64,000 bases of DNA from Secundilactobacillus hailunensis (GTDB lineage: Bacteria > Bacillota > Bacilli > Lactobacillales > Lactobacillaceae): positions 8,871 through 72,870 of the forward strand of contig NZ_BJDO01000007.1 of the NCBI RefSeq assembly GCF_005405185.1. Reading direction: 5' to 3'. Positions 19,835 to 28,852 of this stretch are shown piece by piece. Numbering within the stretch: position 1 is the stretch's first letter; each line of letters starts with the position of its first letter. The notes below the pieces were generated by a model. It searched no databases and was not told the DNA's origin. It saw only the letters and a list, made by a program, of their open reading frames with translations. The translations under genes and the position numbers were made by a program.

Positions 19835-19863
19835 TTGTAATAATGGCACTTTTTATGTATAAA
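19835..19863 (+). promoter_or_regulatory. argGH promoter
   Basis: TTGTAA (19835-19840) and TATAAA (19858-19863) at 17 bases. An alternative pair is TTGCAT (19877) and TAATCT (19900). Confidence 0.6.
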
Positions 19864-19877
19864 AAACAAAAAACACT

Positions 19878-19894
19878 TGCATTTACTGAATACA
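19878..19894 (+). promoter_or_regulatory. ARG-box-like operator before argG
   Basis: The 17-base segment TGCATTTACTGAATACA is an imperfect palindrome resembling ArgR boxes (TGnATT...AATnCA). TGTATA-like half-sites lie upstream at 19825 and 19856. ArgR binding is inferred. Confidence 0.45.
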
Positions 19895-19948
19895 GGTGTT
19901 AATCTCGTACCATTAAGTAAAAAAGTTGAATTGAGAGGGCGTAAAAAC

Positions 19949-21253
19949 ATGACAAAAAATAGAAAAGTTGTATTAGCATATTCTGGCGGACTTGACACTT
20001 CAGTAGCGATTCCTTGGTTAAAGGATAAGGGCTATGACGTGATTGCCTGCTGCATTAACGTTGGTGAAGGTAAAGACTTGGATTTTATCAAGCAAAAGGC
20101 ACTGAACGTCGGTGCGGTTAAAGTTTATGTGATCGATGCTCTGGAAGAATTCGCAGAGGATTACGCGATGGTTGCTTTACAAGGCCACACGTATTATGAA
20201 GGCGAATATCCATTGATCTCAGCCCTGTCTCGGCCGCTGATCAGTAAGAAGCTAGTTGAAGTTGCTCAGGAAGAAAATGCGCAAGCCGTTGCCCATGGCT
20301 GTACTGGAAAAGGTAACGACCAAGTACGGTTTGAAGTTGCCATTCACGCCTTGAACCCAGCACTGGAAGTTTTGAGTCCAGTTCGGGACTGGCACTGGTC
20401 ACGGGAAGAAGAAATTGATTACGCTAAGAAGCACAACATTCCGATTCCAATTGATTTAGACTCACCATATTCCATCGATGCCAACATCTGGGGCCGGGCT
20501 AACGAAGCCGGGGTTCTCGAAGATCCTTGGGTCAGCGCACCAGAAGATGCTTATGCGTTAACGAATCCCATCGATAAAACACCGGATACCCCAACGGACC
20601 TTGAGATTACCTTTGTTAAAGGGGTACCAACCAAGATCAACGGGAAGTCAATGCAGCTGGCGGATCTCATTCAAAAGTTAAACAAGATTGCTGGCGAAAA
20701 CGGGGTCGGCCGGATCGACCACATTGAAAACCGGTTAGTCGGAATCAAGTCGCGGGAAGTCTACGAAGCACCCGCTGCCACCGTTTTGATGAAGGCTCAT
20801 AAACAGCTGGAAGATCTCACCTTTGAACGGGATCTGGCCCACTTCAAGCCAGTAATTGAAAAACAGTTAACGGAAATGATCTATAACGCGCTTTGGTTCT
20901 CACCATTGATGGATGCTTTACTGGCCTTCTTGAAGAAAACTCAAGAAGTTGTTACCGGCGTAATCAAGCTGGAACTCTTTAAGGGCAACGTGATTACGTT
21001 AGGCCGGAAGTCAGAAAGCTCACTGTATGATAAGAATTTGGCAACGTATACCTCTGCTGATTCATTCGACCAAGAAGCTGCGAAGGGCTTCATCAAGTTA
21101 TGGGGCCTGCCAACGACCGTTTATTCACAGGTCAAGATGAGAAACCAGCAATCCGCCTTTGTGAATGCCGTGACACAAAACAACAAGTCGAAGGTCAAGG
21201 TTGCGGTCAAGTCAGAAGAAAAGCAGGATCAAACGGAGGGGGCAACCAAGTAA
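19949..21253 (+). CDS. argG: Argininosuccinate synthase
   Basis: A 434-residue enzyme joining citrulline and aspartate with ATP. The PP-loop [15 protein letters not shown] is at residues 9-23; KSRE and the argininosuccinate-binding [23 protein letters not shown] block are present. It is somewhat longer than many bacterial ArgG through a polar C-terminal tail. I use the ATG at 19949 (GAGAGGG nine bases upstream). Forms an operon with argH (TAATG overlap). With no argBCDJ nearby, it likely converts imported citrulline to arginine. Confidence 0.96.
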   Translation: MTKNRKVVLAYSGGLDTSVAIPWLKDKGYDVIACCINVGEGKDLDFIKQKALNVGAVKVYVIDALEEFAEDYAMVALQGHTYYEGEYPLISALSRPLISKKLVEVAQEENAQAVAHGCTGKGNDQVRFEVAIHALNPALEVLSPVRDWHWSREEEIDYAKKHNIPIPIDLDSPYSIDANIWGRANEAGVLEDPWVSAPEDAYALTNPIDKTPDTPTDLEITFVKGVPTKINGKSMQLADLIQKLNKIAGENGVGRIDHIENRLVGIKSREVYEAPAATVLMKAHKQLEDLTFERDLAHFKPVIEKQLTEMIYNALWFSPLMDALLAFLKKTQEVVTGVIKLELFKGNVITLGRKSESSLYDKNLATYTSADSFDQEAAKGFIKLWGLPTTVYSQVKMRNQQSAFVNAVTQNNKSKVKVAVKSEEKQDQTEGATK

Positions 21254-22635
21254 TGGCAACCAAAAAACTCTGGGGTGGCCGGTTCCAAGAACAGGCGGCT
21301 GAATGGGTCGATGAATTTGGAGCGTCCATTTCCTTTGATCAGCTCATGGCTGAAGAAGATATTGAAGGTTCTTTGGCTCACGTTAAAATGCTTCAAAAAA
21401 CCGGCATCATGCCTTCTGATGACTGTGATCAGATCATTGCGGGATTGGAAGGCATTCAGACCGATCTGGAAGCCGGTAAGCTCAAGTTTACCGTTGAAAA
21501 CGAAGATATTCATATGAATATTGAGGCGATTTTAACGGATCGCATCGGCCCCGTAGCGGGTAAGCTGCATACTGCGCGATCACGTAACGATCAAGTGGCT
21601 ACAGACTTCCACCTTTATTTAAAGAAACGGTTACCCAAAGTGATCGATGAAATTACCACGGTTCAAAAAACCTTGGTGAGCTTGGCTGAAAAAAACGTTG
21701 AAACCATTATGCCGGGCTACACCCATTTACAGCACGCTCAGCCCATTTCCTATGGCCATTACTTAATGGCTTATTACCAAATGTTTAAGCGTGACAAGGA
21801 ACGATTTGCGTTTAATGAAGTGCACACTGATATCTCACCGCTGGGCGCAGCAGCCTTAGCCGGAACCACCTTTCCAATCGATCGGCAAATGACGGCGAAA
21901 ACACTGGGCTTTAGTAAAGTTTATGCGAATTCACTGGACGCAGTTTCCGACCGTGACTTCGCACTGGAATTTCTTAGTAACAGCTCGATTCTAATGATGC
22001 ACCTGTCGCGATTCTGTGAAGAGCTCAGTATGTGGGTCAGCCATGAATTTCAGTACTTGGAATTATCAGATGCATATACGACTGGTAGTTCGATCATGCC
22101 ACAGAAGAAGAATCCCGACATGGCAGAGTTGATTCGGGGCAAGAGTGGCCGGGTCTATGGCCATCTGATGGGTTTGTTAGCCACTATGAAATCATTACCG
22201 CTAGCCTATAACAAGGACCTGCAAGAAGACAAAGAGGGTGTCTTTGATACCGTTAAGACGTTATTGCCAGCCCTCAAGGTCTTCAATGGGATGCTGTCCA
22301 CGGTGACGGTTAAGACTGATAACATGAAGGCAGCCACGGAAAATGATTTTTCAAACGCGACTGAGTTAGCTGATTATCTGGCAACGAAGGGTGTTCCCTT
22401 TAGAGAAGCGCACGGCATTGTGGGACAGTTAGTTTTGAAGGGAATTCAGACCCATCAGAATTTACAGGATATGTCATTGAGTGATCTCAAAAAGGCTTCA
22501 CCGTTAATTGAAAAAGATGTTTACCACGATTTGAAATCAGAAGTAGCGGTTGAACGCCGTCATTCTGAAGGCGGTACTGGTTTTGATCAGGTCCGCAAAC
22601 AAATTGAACAGGCGAAAAAAGAAATTGATGCATAA
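21253..22635 (+). CDS. argH: Argininosuccinate lyase
   Basis: A 460-residue member of the fumarase/aspartase superfamily cleaving argininosuccinate into arginine and fumarate. The signature [12 protein letters not shown] begins near residue 278; LWGGRF opens the protein and [13 protein letters not shown] is intact. The ATG at 21253 overlaps the argG stop and follows a GGAGGGGGC site. A longer in-frame extension inside argG has no support. Confidence 0.97.
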   Translation: MATKKLWGGRFQEQAAEWVDEFGASISFDQLMAEEDIEGSLAHVKMLQKTGIMPSDDCDQIIAGLEGIQTDLEAGKLKFTVENEDIHMNIEAILTDRIGPVAGKLHTARSRNDQVATDFHLYLKKRLPKVIDEITTVQKTLVSLAEKNVETIMPGYTHLQHAQPISYGHYLMAYYQMFKRDKERFAFNEVHTDISPLGAAALAGTTFPIDRQMTAKTLGFSKVYANSLDAVSDRDFALEFLSNSSILMMHLSRFCEELSMWVSHEFQYLELSDAYTTGSSIMPQKKNPDMAELIRGKSGRVYGHLMGLLATMKSLPLAYNKDLQEDKEGVFDTVKTLLPALKVFNGMLSTVTVKTDNMKAATENDFSNATELADYLATKGVPFREAHGIVGQLVLKGIQTHQNLQDMSLSDLKKASPLIEKDVYHDLKSEVAVERRHSEGGTGFDQVRKQIEQAKKEIDA

Positions 22636-22665
22636 AAAAACGGTACCCGCGGGGGTGTCGTTTTT
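22633..22665. terminator. Terminator between argH and a minus-strand small gene
   Basis: AAAACGGTACCC and GGGGTGTCGTTTT pair with wobbles around GCG; T runs exist on both strands, so it may serve both convergent genes. Confidence 0.75.
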
Positions 22666-22669
22666 GTGG

Positions 22670-22840
22670 TTATTTATGATAGTTGCGATGTTCTTTAATT
22701 AAAGCCTTAGCCTTTTTAGTGGCGTCTTTTTGTTCATCGTGTTTTAAAAACTTATCACGTTTTTCATCCTTCAGATCCATTTCGGCAAACTTGCCAAACA
22801 TGGCGTCGAGGTTATCTTGACGCTTTACTTTTAATCCCAT
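22670..22840 (-). CDS. Small highly charged protein, 56 residues
   Basis: Reads MGLKVKRQDNLDAMFGKF and continues as a Lys/Asp/Glu/His-rich, probably helical chain ending NYHK. No signal peptide or membrane segment. An AAAGGAG site lies 11 bases before the ATG, and the stop is next to a terminator, which supports a real gene. I do not recognise the family. The charge pattern (KDEKRDKFLKHDEQKDATKK) suggests an extended helix or nucleic-acid contact, but this is guesswork. Confidence 0.65.
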   Translation of the reverse strand: MGLKVKRQDNLDAMFGKFAEMDLKDEKRDKFLKHDEQKDATKKAKALIKEHRNYHK

Positions 22841-22917
22841 GATGTAGTCAACTCCTTTACTGCGCTTAGTTTATCATGAGTGGGGGTGGGAAGCAAGCAA
22901 GGTGCAAGGTGCGAGGA

Positions 22918-22998
22918 CAGGCGTTTAGGGAGTGGAGTGAGGTGTGCCGGTGGGTTTGCGGCATGCCTTACTGCCCCTTACATGCAACTCCCTGCCTG
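22918..22998 (+). repeat. 81-base nested imperfect hairpin
   Basis: Three nested helices: CAGGC/GCCTG outside, AGGGAGT/ACTCCCT in the middle, and a 14-bp inner stem (AGTGAGGTGTGCCG with CGGCATGCCTTACT) around a nine-base loop. Three inner pairs are G-T wobbles, which would be G-U in a plus-strand RNA but A-C mismatches in a minus-strand RNA. It could be a small RNA, a leader element or a REP-like mobile repeat. Confidence 0.6.
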
Positions 22999-23052
22999 AC
23001 CGAGCCCGATTAGGCAATGAAGGAGTGAACAGGCTCTCTTTTATGTATCTCA

Positions 23053-23116
23053 AATGCATAATGTATTTAAGAGTGTATACCAATCAAAAAAGCAACTAAT
23101 CTTGTATAAATGATAC
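23053..23116 (+). promoter_or_regulatory. ARG-box-like cluster before the amino-acid ABC transporter
   Basis: AATGCATAATGTATT (23053-23067), GTGTATAC (23073-23080) and TTGTATAAATGATAC (23102-23116) resemble the half-sites before argG. This suggests ArgR control and an arginine-related substrate; inference only. Confidence 0.4.
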
Positions 23117-23132
23117 TTTTTCCCGTTTTTTA

Positions 23133-23161
23133 TTGCATAAAGAATGATTTTGGTGTAATGT
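23133..23161 (+). promoter_or_regulatory. Candidate promoter of the ABC transporter
   Basis: TTGCAT (23133-23138) and TAATGT (23156-23161) at 17 bases. Confidence 0.45.
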
Positions 23162-23195
23162 AGAAGTTACTTAATTAGAGAGGGAGTTACCGCGA

Positions 23196-24686
23196 ATGAA
23201 AGTCAAGGGGAGAAACGTATTACTCACCGTTATGACATTGTGTTTGTCATTATTATTCTTATTTACAATTCAGCCATCACATTCCATTACCACTACCACT
23301 GCATATGCAGCGGATAATTCACTGCAGAGGGTTAAGGCTCGGGGCAAAATCGTTATGGCGACTTCACCAGATTACCCGCCTTATGAATTCCAGGTCAGCA
23401 AGAACGGTAAATCCGAAGTTGTTGGGATGGATGTTGATATTATGAAGCAAGTTGCTAAGGACTTGGGCGTTAAGCTAGTTGTTAAGTCCATGTCATTTAG
23501 TAACGTGCTGGTTGCCGTTGAAACTGGGAAAGCCGACGTTGCCATGAGTGGGATCAACCCAACTCCTGAACGGCGTCAAAGTGTTGATTTCTCAGAGATC
23601 TACTATAATGGTGGTCAATCATTTCTGATCAACAAGACGGATGCCGGTAAGTATACCAGCAAGGCATCACTGGCACATAAAATTATTGGTGCTCAAACAG
23701 GGACGTTACAATATAATTTAGCTAAGTCTAAGATTCCCGGTGCTCAGGTCAAAGGGATGGATAAGAACACCGATTTGGTATTAGCTTTAAAGACGCATAA
23801 AATCGATGCACTGGGTATTGAAACCCCATCGGCTGAAGCTTATGTGAAGAATGATCCTGATTTAAAGATGATCAAGTCTGGTTACAGTTTGAACAAGAAC
23901 GACACTGGTTCAGCTATGGCGCTCAAAAAGGGTTCTGGTACCTTAGTTGCTGCTATCAACAAGAGTATTACTAAGATCAAAGCTAAAGGCTTGCCTAACC
24001 AATACTTGGCACAAGCCGGTAAGTACATGAAAGTTAACACGCATAATACCTCAATGTTCCATTACTGGACCTACTTCGCTAAAGGGATTGAATACACACT
24101 GCTGATCTCAGCAATTTCAGTTATCTTTGGGGTTTTGCTAGGAACCATTTTAGCCTTGATGCGGTTCAGTAAGAGCAAGATCTTCCATGCTATTTCAATT
24201 GCCTACGTTGAATTCGTTCGTGGGACACCATTGATGGTTCAAGTCATGTTCGTTTACTTTGGGATTGGGATCGTGGTTAACCTGCCAGCGTTATTATCAG
24301 GTATCATTGCCGTTTCACTGAACAGTGGTGCTTACGTTGAGGAAATTATTCGTGGTGGGATTAATTCAGTTGATAAAGGTCAAACGGAAGCCTCTGCTAG
24401 TCTGGGGTTAGCTAAGACTGATACCATGCGGTTTGTTGTGTTACCTCAAGCGTTAAAGAACATTTGGCCAGCACTTGGTAACGAATTTGTCTCACTGGTC
24501 AAGGAAAGTTCAATTGTTTCCATCATCGGTGTCACTGATCTGATCTACCAATTAAACATTGTGCGTGCCGACACGTATCGTGGGGTTATGCCAGTGTTCG
24601 TTGCCATGATCATTTACTTCGTGATGACGTTTATCTTAACAAGAGTTCTGAACTACTTTGAGGGGAGAATGAAGCATGCCAAATAA
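23196..24686 (+). CDS. Fused substrate-binding/permease protein of a polar amino-acid ABC transporter
   Basis: The 496-residue protein joins a signal peptide (1-38), a family 3 solute-binding domain (about 44-275; [36 protein letters not shown]) and a HisM/GlnP-type permease domain (about 285-490; [42 protein letters not shown]). Such GlnP-type fusions take up glutamine, glutamate, asparagine or basic amino acids. The Asp in the binding-site motif and nearby ARG-like operators would fit arginine, but substrate cannot be read reliably. It overlaps the ATPase gene by 11 bases. Confidence 0.92.
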   Translation: MKVKGRNVLLTVMTLCLSLLFLFTIQPSHSITTTTAYAADNSLQRVKARGKIVMATSPDYPPYEFQVSKNGKSEVVGMDVDIMKQVAKDLGVKLVVKSMSFSNVLVAVETGKADVAMSGINPTPERRQSVDFSEIYYNGGQSFLINKTDAGKYTSKASLAHKIIGAQTGTLQYNLAKSKIPGAQVKGMDKNTDLVLALKTHKIDALGIETPSAEAYVKNDPDLKMIKSGYSLNKNDTGSAMALKKGSGTLVAAINKSITKIKAKGLPNQYLAQAGKYMKVNTHNTSMFHYWTYFAKGIEYTLLISAISVIFGVLLGTILALMRFSKSKIFHAISIAYVEFVRGTPLMVQVMFVYFGIGIVVNLPALLSGIIAVSLNSGAYVEEIIRGGINSVDKGQTEASASLGLAKTDTMRFVVLPQALKNIWPALGNEFVSLVKESSIVSIIGVTDLIYQLNIVRADTYRGVMPVFVAMIIYFVMTFILTRVLNYFEGRMKHAK

Positions 24687-25425
24687 ACCATTAGTTGAAG
24701 TTAAAAAGTTAAAAAAGAACTATGGTGATACCGAAGTCCTAAAAGAAATCGACGGTACGGTTATGCCTGGTCAAGTGATCTGTGTGATTGGTCCTTCAGG
24801 TTCAGGTAAAAGTACGTTTCTACGTTGCCTGAACATGTTGGAAAAACCAACGTCAGGTCAGGTGTTGTTTGAAGGAAAAGATACGCAGAAGTTCTCTGAG
24901 GAAGAATTAACGACTTTACGTGAACGGATGGGTATGGTTTTCCAAAGCTTTAACTTGTTTCCTAATTTGACGGTGCTGGAAAACCTTAAGTTAGCACCGA
25001 TCCGGGTTAAAAAGATGTCTGATAAAGACGCTGAAGAAAAAGCGTTGGGTCTGCTTAAACGAGTCGGTCTGGACGAAAAAGCAAACGTTTATCCCGACAG
25101 CCTATCTGGTGGTCAGGCACAACGGGTGGCCATTGCCAGAGCCTTAGCGATGGATCCGGAAATGCTGCTGTTTGATGAACCTACCAGTGCGTTGGATCCT
25201 GAAATGGTTGGTGAAGTACTGGCCGTTATGAAGGAATTAGCCGAAGATGGCATGACCATGGTCGTTGTCACTCATGAAATGGGCTTTGCCAAAGAAGTTG
25301 CCAACGATGTCTGGTTCATGGCGGATGGCTATATTCTGGAGAAGAACACGCCCAACGAGATGTTCGATCATCCGAAGAACCCACGTACCAAAGACTTTAT
25401 CAGTAAGATTATTGGTAATGTATAG
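24676..25425 (+). CDS. Amino-acid ABC transporter ATP-binding protein
   Basis: A 249-residue GlnQ/HisP-type ATPase energising the fused permease encoded just upstream. It shows Walker [11 protein letters not shown]-loop [15 protein letters not shown], signature LSGGQAQR, Walker B MLLFDEP and the His switch VVVTHE. The genes overlap by 11 bases, so translation is coupled, and a terminator follows. Confidence 0.96.
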   Translation: MPNKPLVEVKKLKKNYGDTEVLKEIDGTVMPGQVICVIGPSGSGKSTFLRCLNMLEKPTSGQVLFEGKDTQKFSEEELTTLRERMGMVFQSFNLFPNLTVLENLKLAPIRVKKMSDKDAEEKALGLLKRVGLDEKANVYPDSLSGGQAQRVAIARALAMDPEMLLFDEPTSALDPEMVGEVLAVMKELAEDGMTMVVVTHEMGFAKEVANDVWFMADGYILEKNTPNEMFDHPKNPRTKDFISKIIGNV

Positions 25426-25438
25426 ACTGTTCAATAAA

Positions 25439-25480
25439 ACAAAAACACCCTGGTTTGATTGTCGAATCAGGGTGTTTTTG
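25439..25480 (+). terminator. Terminator after the ABC transporter
   Basis: AAAAACACCCTG and CAGGGTGTTTTT pair perfectly; the loop contains a small inner pairing. Confidence 0.92.
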
Positions 25481-25507
25481 TGCGGTGATTTGACGTGGGC
25501 ATCTAGC

Positions 25508-25537
25508 TTGCCCCAAACATGTATTCGGCGTTATAAT
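25508..25537 (+). promoter_or_regulatory. uvrC promoter
   Basis: TTGCCC (25508-25513) and a perfect TATAAT (25532-25537) at 18 bases. It is bracketed by GCCCCA at 25510 and TGGGGC at 25552-25557. No LexA box is visible here. Confidence 0.55.
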
Positions 25538-25607
25538 GAAACGTCGAAACTGGGGCAGTATGACGCCACGGTGAATCTAGATCATGAAGTGAAAGAAGGT
25601 CGTTGAT

Positions 25608-27398
25608 TTGGCCACCGAATATCTTGAACATAAATTAGCGCTTTTACCCGATATGCCGGGAATTTACATGATGAAAAACATCAATGGGCACATCATTTAC
25701 GTTGGCAAAGCGAAAAACTTAAAAAACCGGGTGCGGTCCTACTTTAAAAGTAGTCATGAAGGAAAGACCGCCCGTTTAGTCTCTGAAATTGCTGATTTTG
25801 AAACCATTGTGACTTCGACTGACAAGGAAGCCTTTTTGCTTGAAATCACCATGATTCAAAAACATCAGCCACACTATAATATTAAGCTAAAGCAGGGGAC
25901 GGGCTATCCCTACATTAAAATCACGAATGAACGCGATCCCACCATGCTGATCGTCAGTTCGATTCGTAAGGATGGCGCGTACTACTTTGGCCCATATCCC
26001 AACGTTTACGCCGCTGAAGAGACCCTGCATTTTTTGCAGAAAGTGTATCCTTTGCGACGCTGCAACGGGTTCCAGAACCGGCCTTGTCTGTATTATCACA
26101 TGGGGCAATGCCTGGGAGCTTGCTTTAAAGAAGTTCCCAAGGAAGAGTATGATCAGCAGATCGAACGCATTAAATCCTTTCTGAACGGTAACGTTGCCAC
26201 GGTAAAGCGGCACTTAAATGCCCGGATGAAAAAGGCGTCTGATAACCTTGAATTTGAGCGGGCTGCTGAGATTCGTGATCAAATGCACTACATTGAAGTG
26301 ACGGTGGAAAAACAGAAGATCATTTCTAATGATCAAACACCGCGGGATATCTTTAATTTCTACCTGGACAAGGGCTGGTTATCGGTTCAGGTCTTCTTTA
26401 TTCGCCAAGCACGGTTAATGAAACGCGAAAAGCGGTTGTTCCCCATCGTTAACGATGAGATCGAGGAAATGACCAGTTTTATCATTCAGTTCTATCACCG
26501 TAAGAACAGTATCTTTCCAAAGGAGATTCTAGTGCCGGAAAGCTTGCCTAAAGAGATCCTCGAAGAGATGCTGCCGATGCCGGTAAGAACGCCGCAGCGG
26601 GGTGAAAAACGGGCCTTATTGGAGATGGCTGGCAAAAACGCACGGTTAGTCTTGGAAGAAAAGTTTCGGTTACTGGAACTAGATGAAAAGAAGACCACTG
26701 GTGCCATGAAAGAGATCACTGATGCGCTAGGAATTGCGCCGGGACATAAGATCGAAGCGTTTGACCACTCGCACATTCAAGGTGCTGATCTGGTTTCAGC
26801 GATGGTCGTGTTTGTTGACGGGCAGCCGAATAAGAACCTATATCGGAAATATAAGCTGCGAACCGTGGATCATGCGGATGAAGCGGCTAGTACCCGCGAG
26901 GTCATTCGCCGGCGCTACACGCGTCTGCTGAAGGAACACGCTGCCATGCCGGATCTAATCTTAATGGATGGCGGCACGATTCAGCTAGACGCCGTCAAAG
27001 ACGTTTTAATCAATGAATTAGGACTGAATATTCCGGTGGCTGCCATGGTGAAAAACGATAAGCATAAAACGGCTGATCTCCTGTCTGAAGTGCAGGATAC
27101 GCCGCTTCACCTGGATCCTAAATCACAGGGCTTTTATCTCCTGCAGCGGATTCAAGACGAAGTTCACCGGTTTGCCATTACCTTTCATCGCAAAGTTCAC
27201 GCGAAAAACTCGCTGAGTTCACGCTTGGATGATATTGAAGGGGTAGGACCAAAGACCAGAAATAAGTTACTGCGGAAGTTTGGTTCAATGAAGAAAATTG
27301 CGGCTGCAACTCCCGAAGAACTGCATGAACTAGGGATTTCGAAGTCGGTTGCCGATACGATTCACCTGACCTTAGCCAACACGACTTTAACCAGTTGA
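25608..27398 (+). CDS. uvrC: Excinuclease ABC subunit C
   Basis: A 596-residue nucleotide-excision-repair nuclease that cuts on both sides of a lesion in the UvrB complex. Domains in order: GIY-YIG nuclease (PGIYMMKN...IIYVGKAKNLKNRVRSYF, about 17-46), a Cys-rich segment (CNGFQNRPCLYYHMGQCLGAC, 151-171), UVR/UvrB-binding helix (about 200-235), RNase H-like endonuclease (FDHSHIQGADLVSAMVVF) and tandem helix-hairpin-helix (DDIEGVGPKTRNKLL). Start is TTG with AAAGAAGG nine bases upstream. Confidence 0.97.
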   Translation: MATEYLEHKLALLPDMPGIYMMKNINGHIIYVGKAKNLKNRVRSYFKSSHEGKTARLVSEIADFETIVTSTDKEAFLLEITMIQKHQPHYNIKLKQGTGYPYIKITNERDPTMLIVSSIRKDGAYYFGPYPNVYAAEETLHFLQKVYPLRRCNGFQNRPCLYYHMGQCLGACFKEVPKEEYDQQIERIKSFLNGNVATVKRHLNARMKKASDNLEFERAAEIRDQMHYIEVTVEKQKIISNDQTPRDIFNFYLDKGWLSVQVFFIRQARLMKREKRLFPIVNDEIEEMTSFIIQFYHRKNSIFPKEILVPESLPKEILEEMLPMPVRTPQRGEKRALLEMAGKNARLVLEEKFRLLELDEKKTTGAMKEITDALGIAPGHKIEAFDHSHIQGADLVSAMVVFVDGQPNKNLYRKYKLRTVDHADEAASTREVIRRRYTRLLKEHAAMPDLILMDGGTIQLDAVKDVLINELGLNIPVAAMVKNDKHKTADLLSEVQDTPLHLDPKSQGFYLLQRIQDEVHRFAITFHRKVHAKNSLSSRLDDIEGVGPKTRNKLLRKFGSMKKIAAATPEELHELGISKSVADTIHLTLANTTLTS

Positions 27399-27503
27399 TA
27401 ATAAACTTAAAAAAATGCAATAAACGGTGGTAATTTGGCGGTATTCATTGGATAATAACAAGGTTAGGAATGTTCGAATGAAATGGAATAATGGAGAAAT
27501 GCT

Positions 27504-28808
27504 ATGTTTGTAGATCACGTAACAATAAATGTTAAAGCCGGAAATGGTGGTAACGGAATGGTTGCCTTCCGGCGAGAGAAGTATGAACCAAATGGTGGGC
27601 CAGCCGGTGGCGACGGTGGTCGCGGCGGCAGTGTTATCTTTAAAGTTAACTCGGGCCTGCGAACACTGATGGACTTTCGGTTTAATCAAAAATTCAAGGC
27701 TGACCATGGTCAAAACGGCGGCATTAAAGGGATGACGGGTCGCAGTGCTGAGGATCGCGTTATTTTAGTTCCTTTAGGGACCACCGTCATTGACGATGAG
27801 ACCAATACGGTGATTGCGGACCTCGTGCACACGGATGATCAAGTCGTGATTGCGCAAGGTGGTCGTGGCGGCCGTGGCAACGTCCACTTCGCCACACCGA
27901 AGAATCCCGCACCAGAATTAGCTGAAAACGGCGCCCCTGGAGAAGAGCGCCGCGTTCGTTTGGAATTGAAGCTATTAGCTGATGTTGGGTTGATTGGGTT
28001 TCCATCGGTTGGAAAATCCACGTTACTGGCAGCTATTACTAGTGCCAGACCCAAGATTGGTGAATATCATTTTACAACGATCACCCCTAATCTTGGGATG
28101 GTTAAGTTAAGTGACGGCCGTGATTTCGCAGTGGCTGATCTGCCCGGCTTAATCGAAGGGGCAGCTAGTGGCGTCGGTCTTGGAATCGAATTTTTGAAGC
28201 ATATCGAACGGACCCGGGTACTGCTGCATTTGATCGATGTCAGTGGATTTGAAGGACGTGATCCCTACGATGATTTTCTGAAGATCAACGCGGAATTGAA
28301 GAAGTATGATCCAGACTTACTGAAACGACCGCAAATCGTTGTGGCAACGAAGATGGATCTGCCGGACTCAGCTGAAAATTTGGCAACTTTGAAACAGAAG
28401 CTGGCAAAGGATACTACGCTTGATACGCCACCAATTGTGATGGCCATTTCCAGTGTGACTCATGACGGGTTAACACCGCTGATTCGAAAGACGGTTGAAA
28501 TTCTTGATCAGACCCCAGCCTTCCCAGTTAAGGGTGTTGATGACCTTGAACAGATGCTCAATCCTGAGGATCAAGCAGCGCAGGCTGACGACTTTGCAAT
28601 TAATCGCGATGAAGACGGCACATGGGTTCTAACCGGTGCTAAATTAGAGCGGTTGTTCCAGATGACGAACATGGATCATGAGGAAAGTACGTTGCGCTTT
28701 GCACGGCAAATGCGGGGTATGGGCGTCGATGATGCGTTACGAGAAAAGGGTGCTCATAACGGTGATTTAGTTCAGATCGATGACTTTACCTTTGAATTTG
28801 TAGAATAG
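27504..28808 (+). CDS. obgE: GTPase ObgE/CgtA
   Basis: The 434-residue protein has the glycine-rich Obg fold at the N-terminus (residues 1-158, [17 protein letters not shown]), a GTPase domain with [17 protein letters not shown] and ATKMD, and a C-terminal OCT domain (about 355-434). Obg links 50S maturation with stress and the stringent response. Monocistronic-looking; the ribosome binding site GGAG is modest. Confidence 0.97.
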   Translation: MFVDHVTINVKAGNGGNGMVAFRREKYEPNGGPAGGDGGRGGSVIFKVNSGLRTLMDFRFNQKFKADHGQNGGIKGMTGRSAEDRVILVPLGTTVIDDETNTVIADLVHTDDQVVIAQGGRGGRGNVHFATPKNPAPELAENGAPGEERRVRLELKLLADVGLIGFPSVGKSTLLAAITSARPKIGEYHFTTITPNLGMVKLSDGRDFAVADLPGLIEGAASGVGLGIEFLKHIERTRVLLHLIDVSGFEGRDPYDDFLKINAELKKYDPDLLKRPQIVVATKMDLPDSAENLATLKQKLAKDTTLDTPPIVMAISSVTHDGLTPLIRKTVEILDQTPAFPVKGVDDLEQMLNPEDQAAQADDFAINRDEDGTWVLTGAKLERLFQMTNMDHEESTLRFARQMRGMGVDDALREKGAHNGDLVQIDDFTFEFVE

Positions 28809-28852
28809 TATTATTGGCATAATAAGAGATAAGAGGAAACGAGGGAGAATTG

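Larger units (their letters stand above)
22841..23195. other. Intergenic region with structured GC-rich DNA and ARG-like sites
   Basis: No coding frame is visible. The left part is G-rich, unlike the flanks, and holds the 81-base nested inverted repeat described separately. The right part is AT-rich and carries TGTATA/TGCATA-type half-sites and the transporter promoter. Confidence 0.7.

Noticed and set aside
21100-21252. In-frame extension of argH into argG
   Set aside because: The true ATG overlaps the argG stop and has a GGAGGGGGC site; the extension is argG sequence in another frame.
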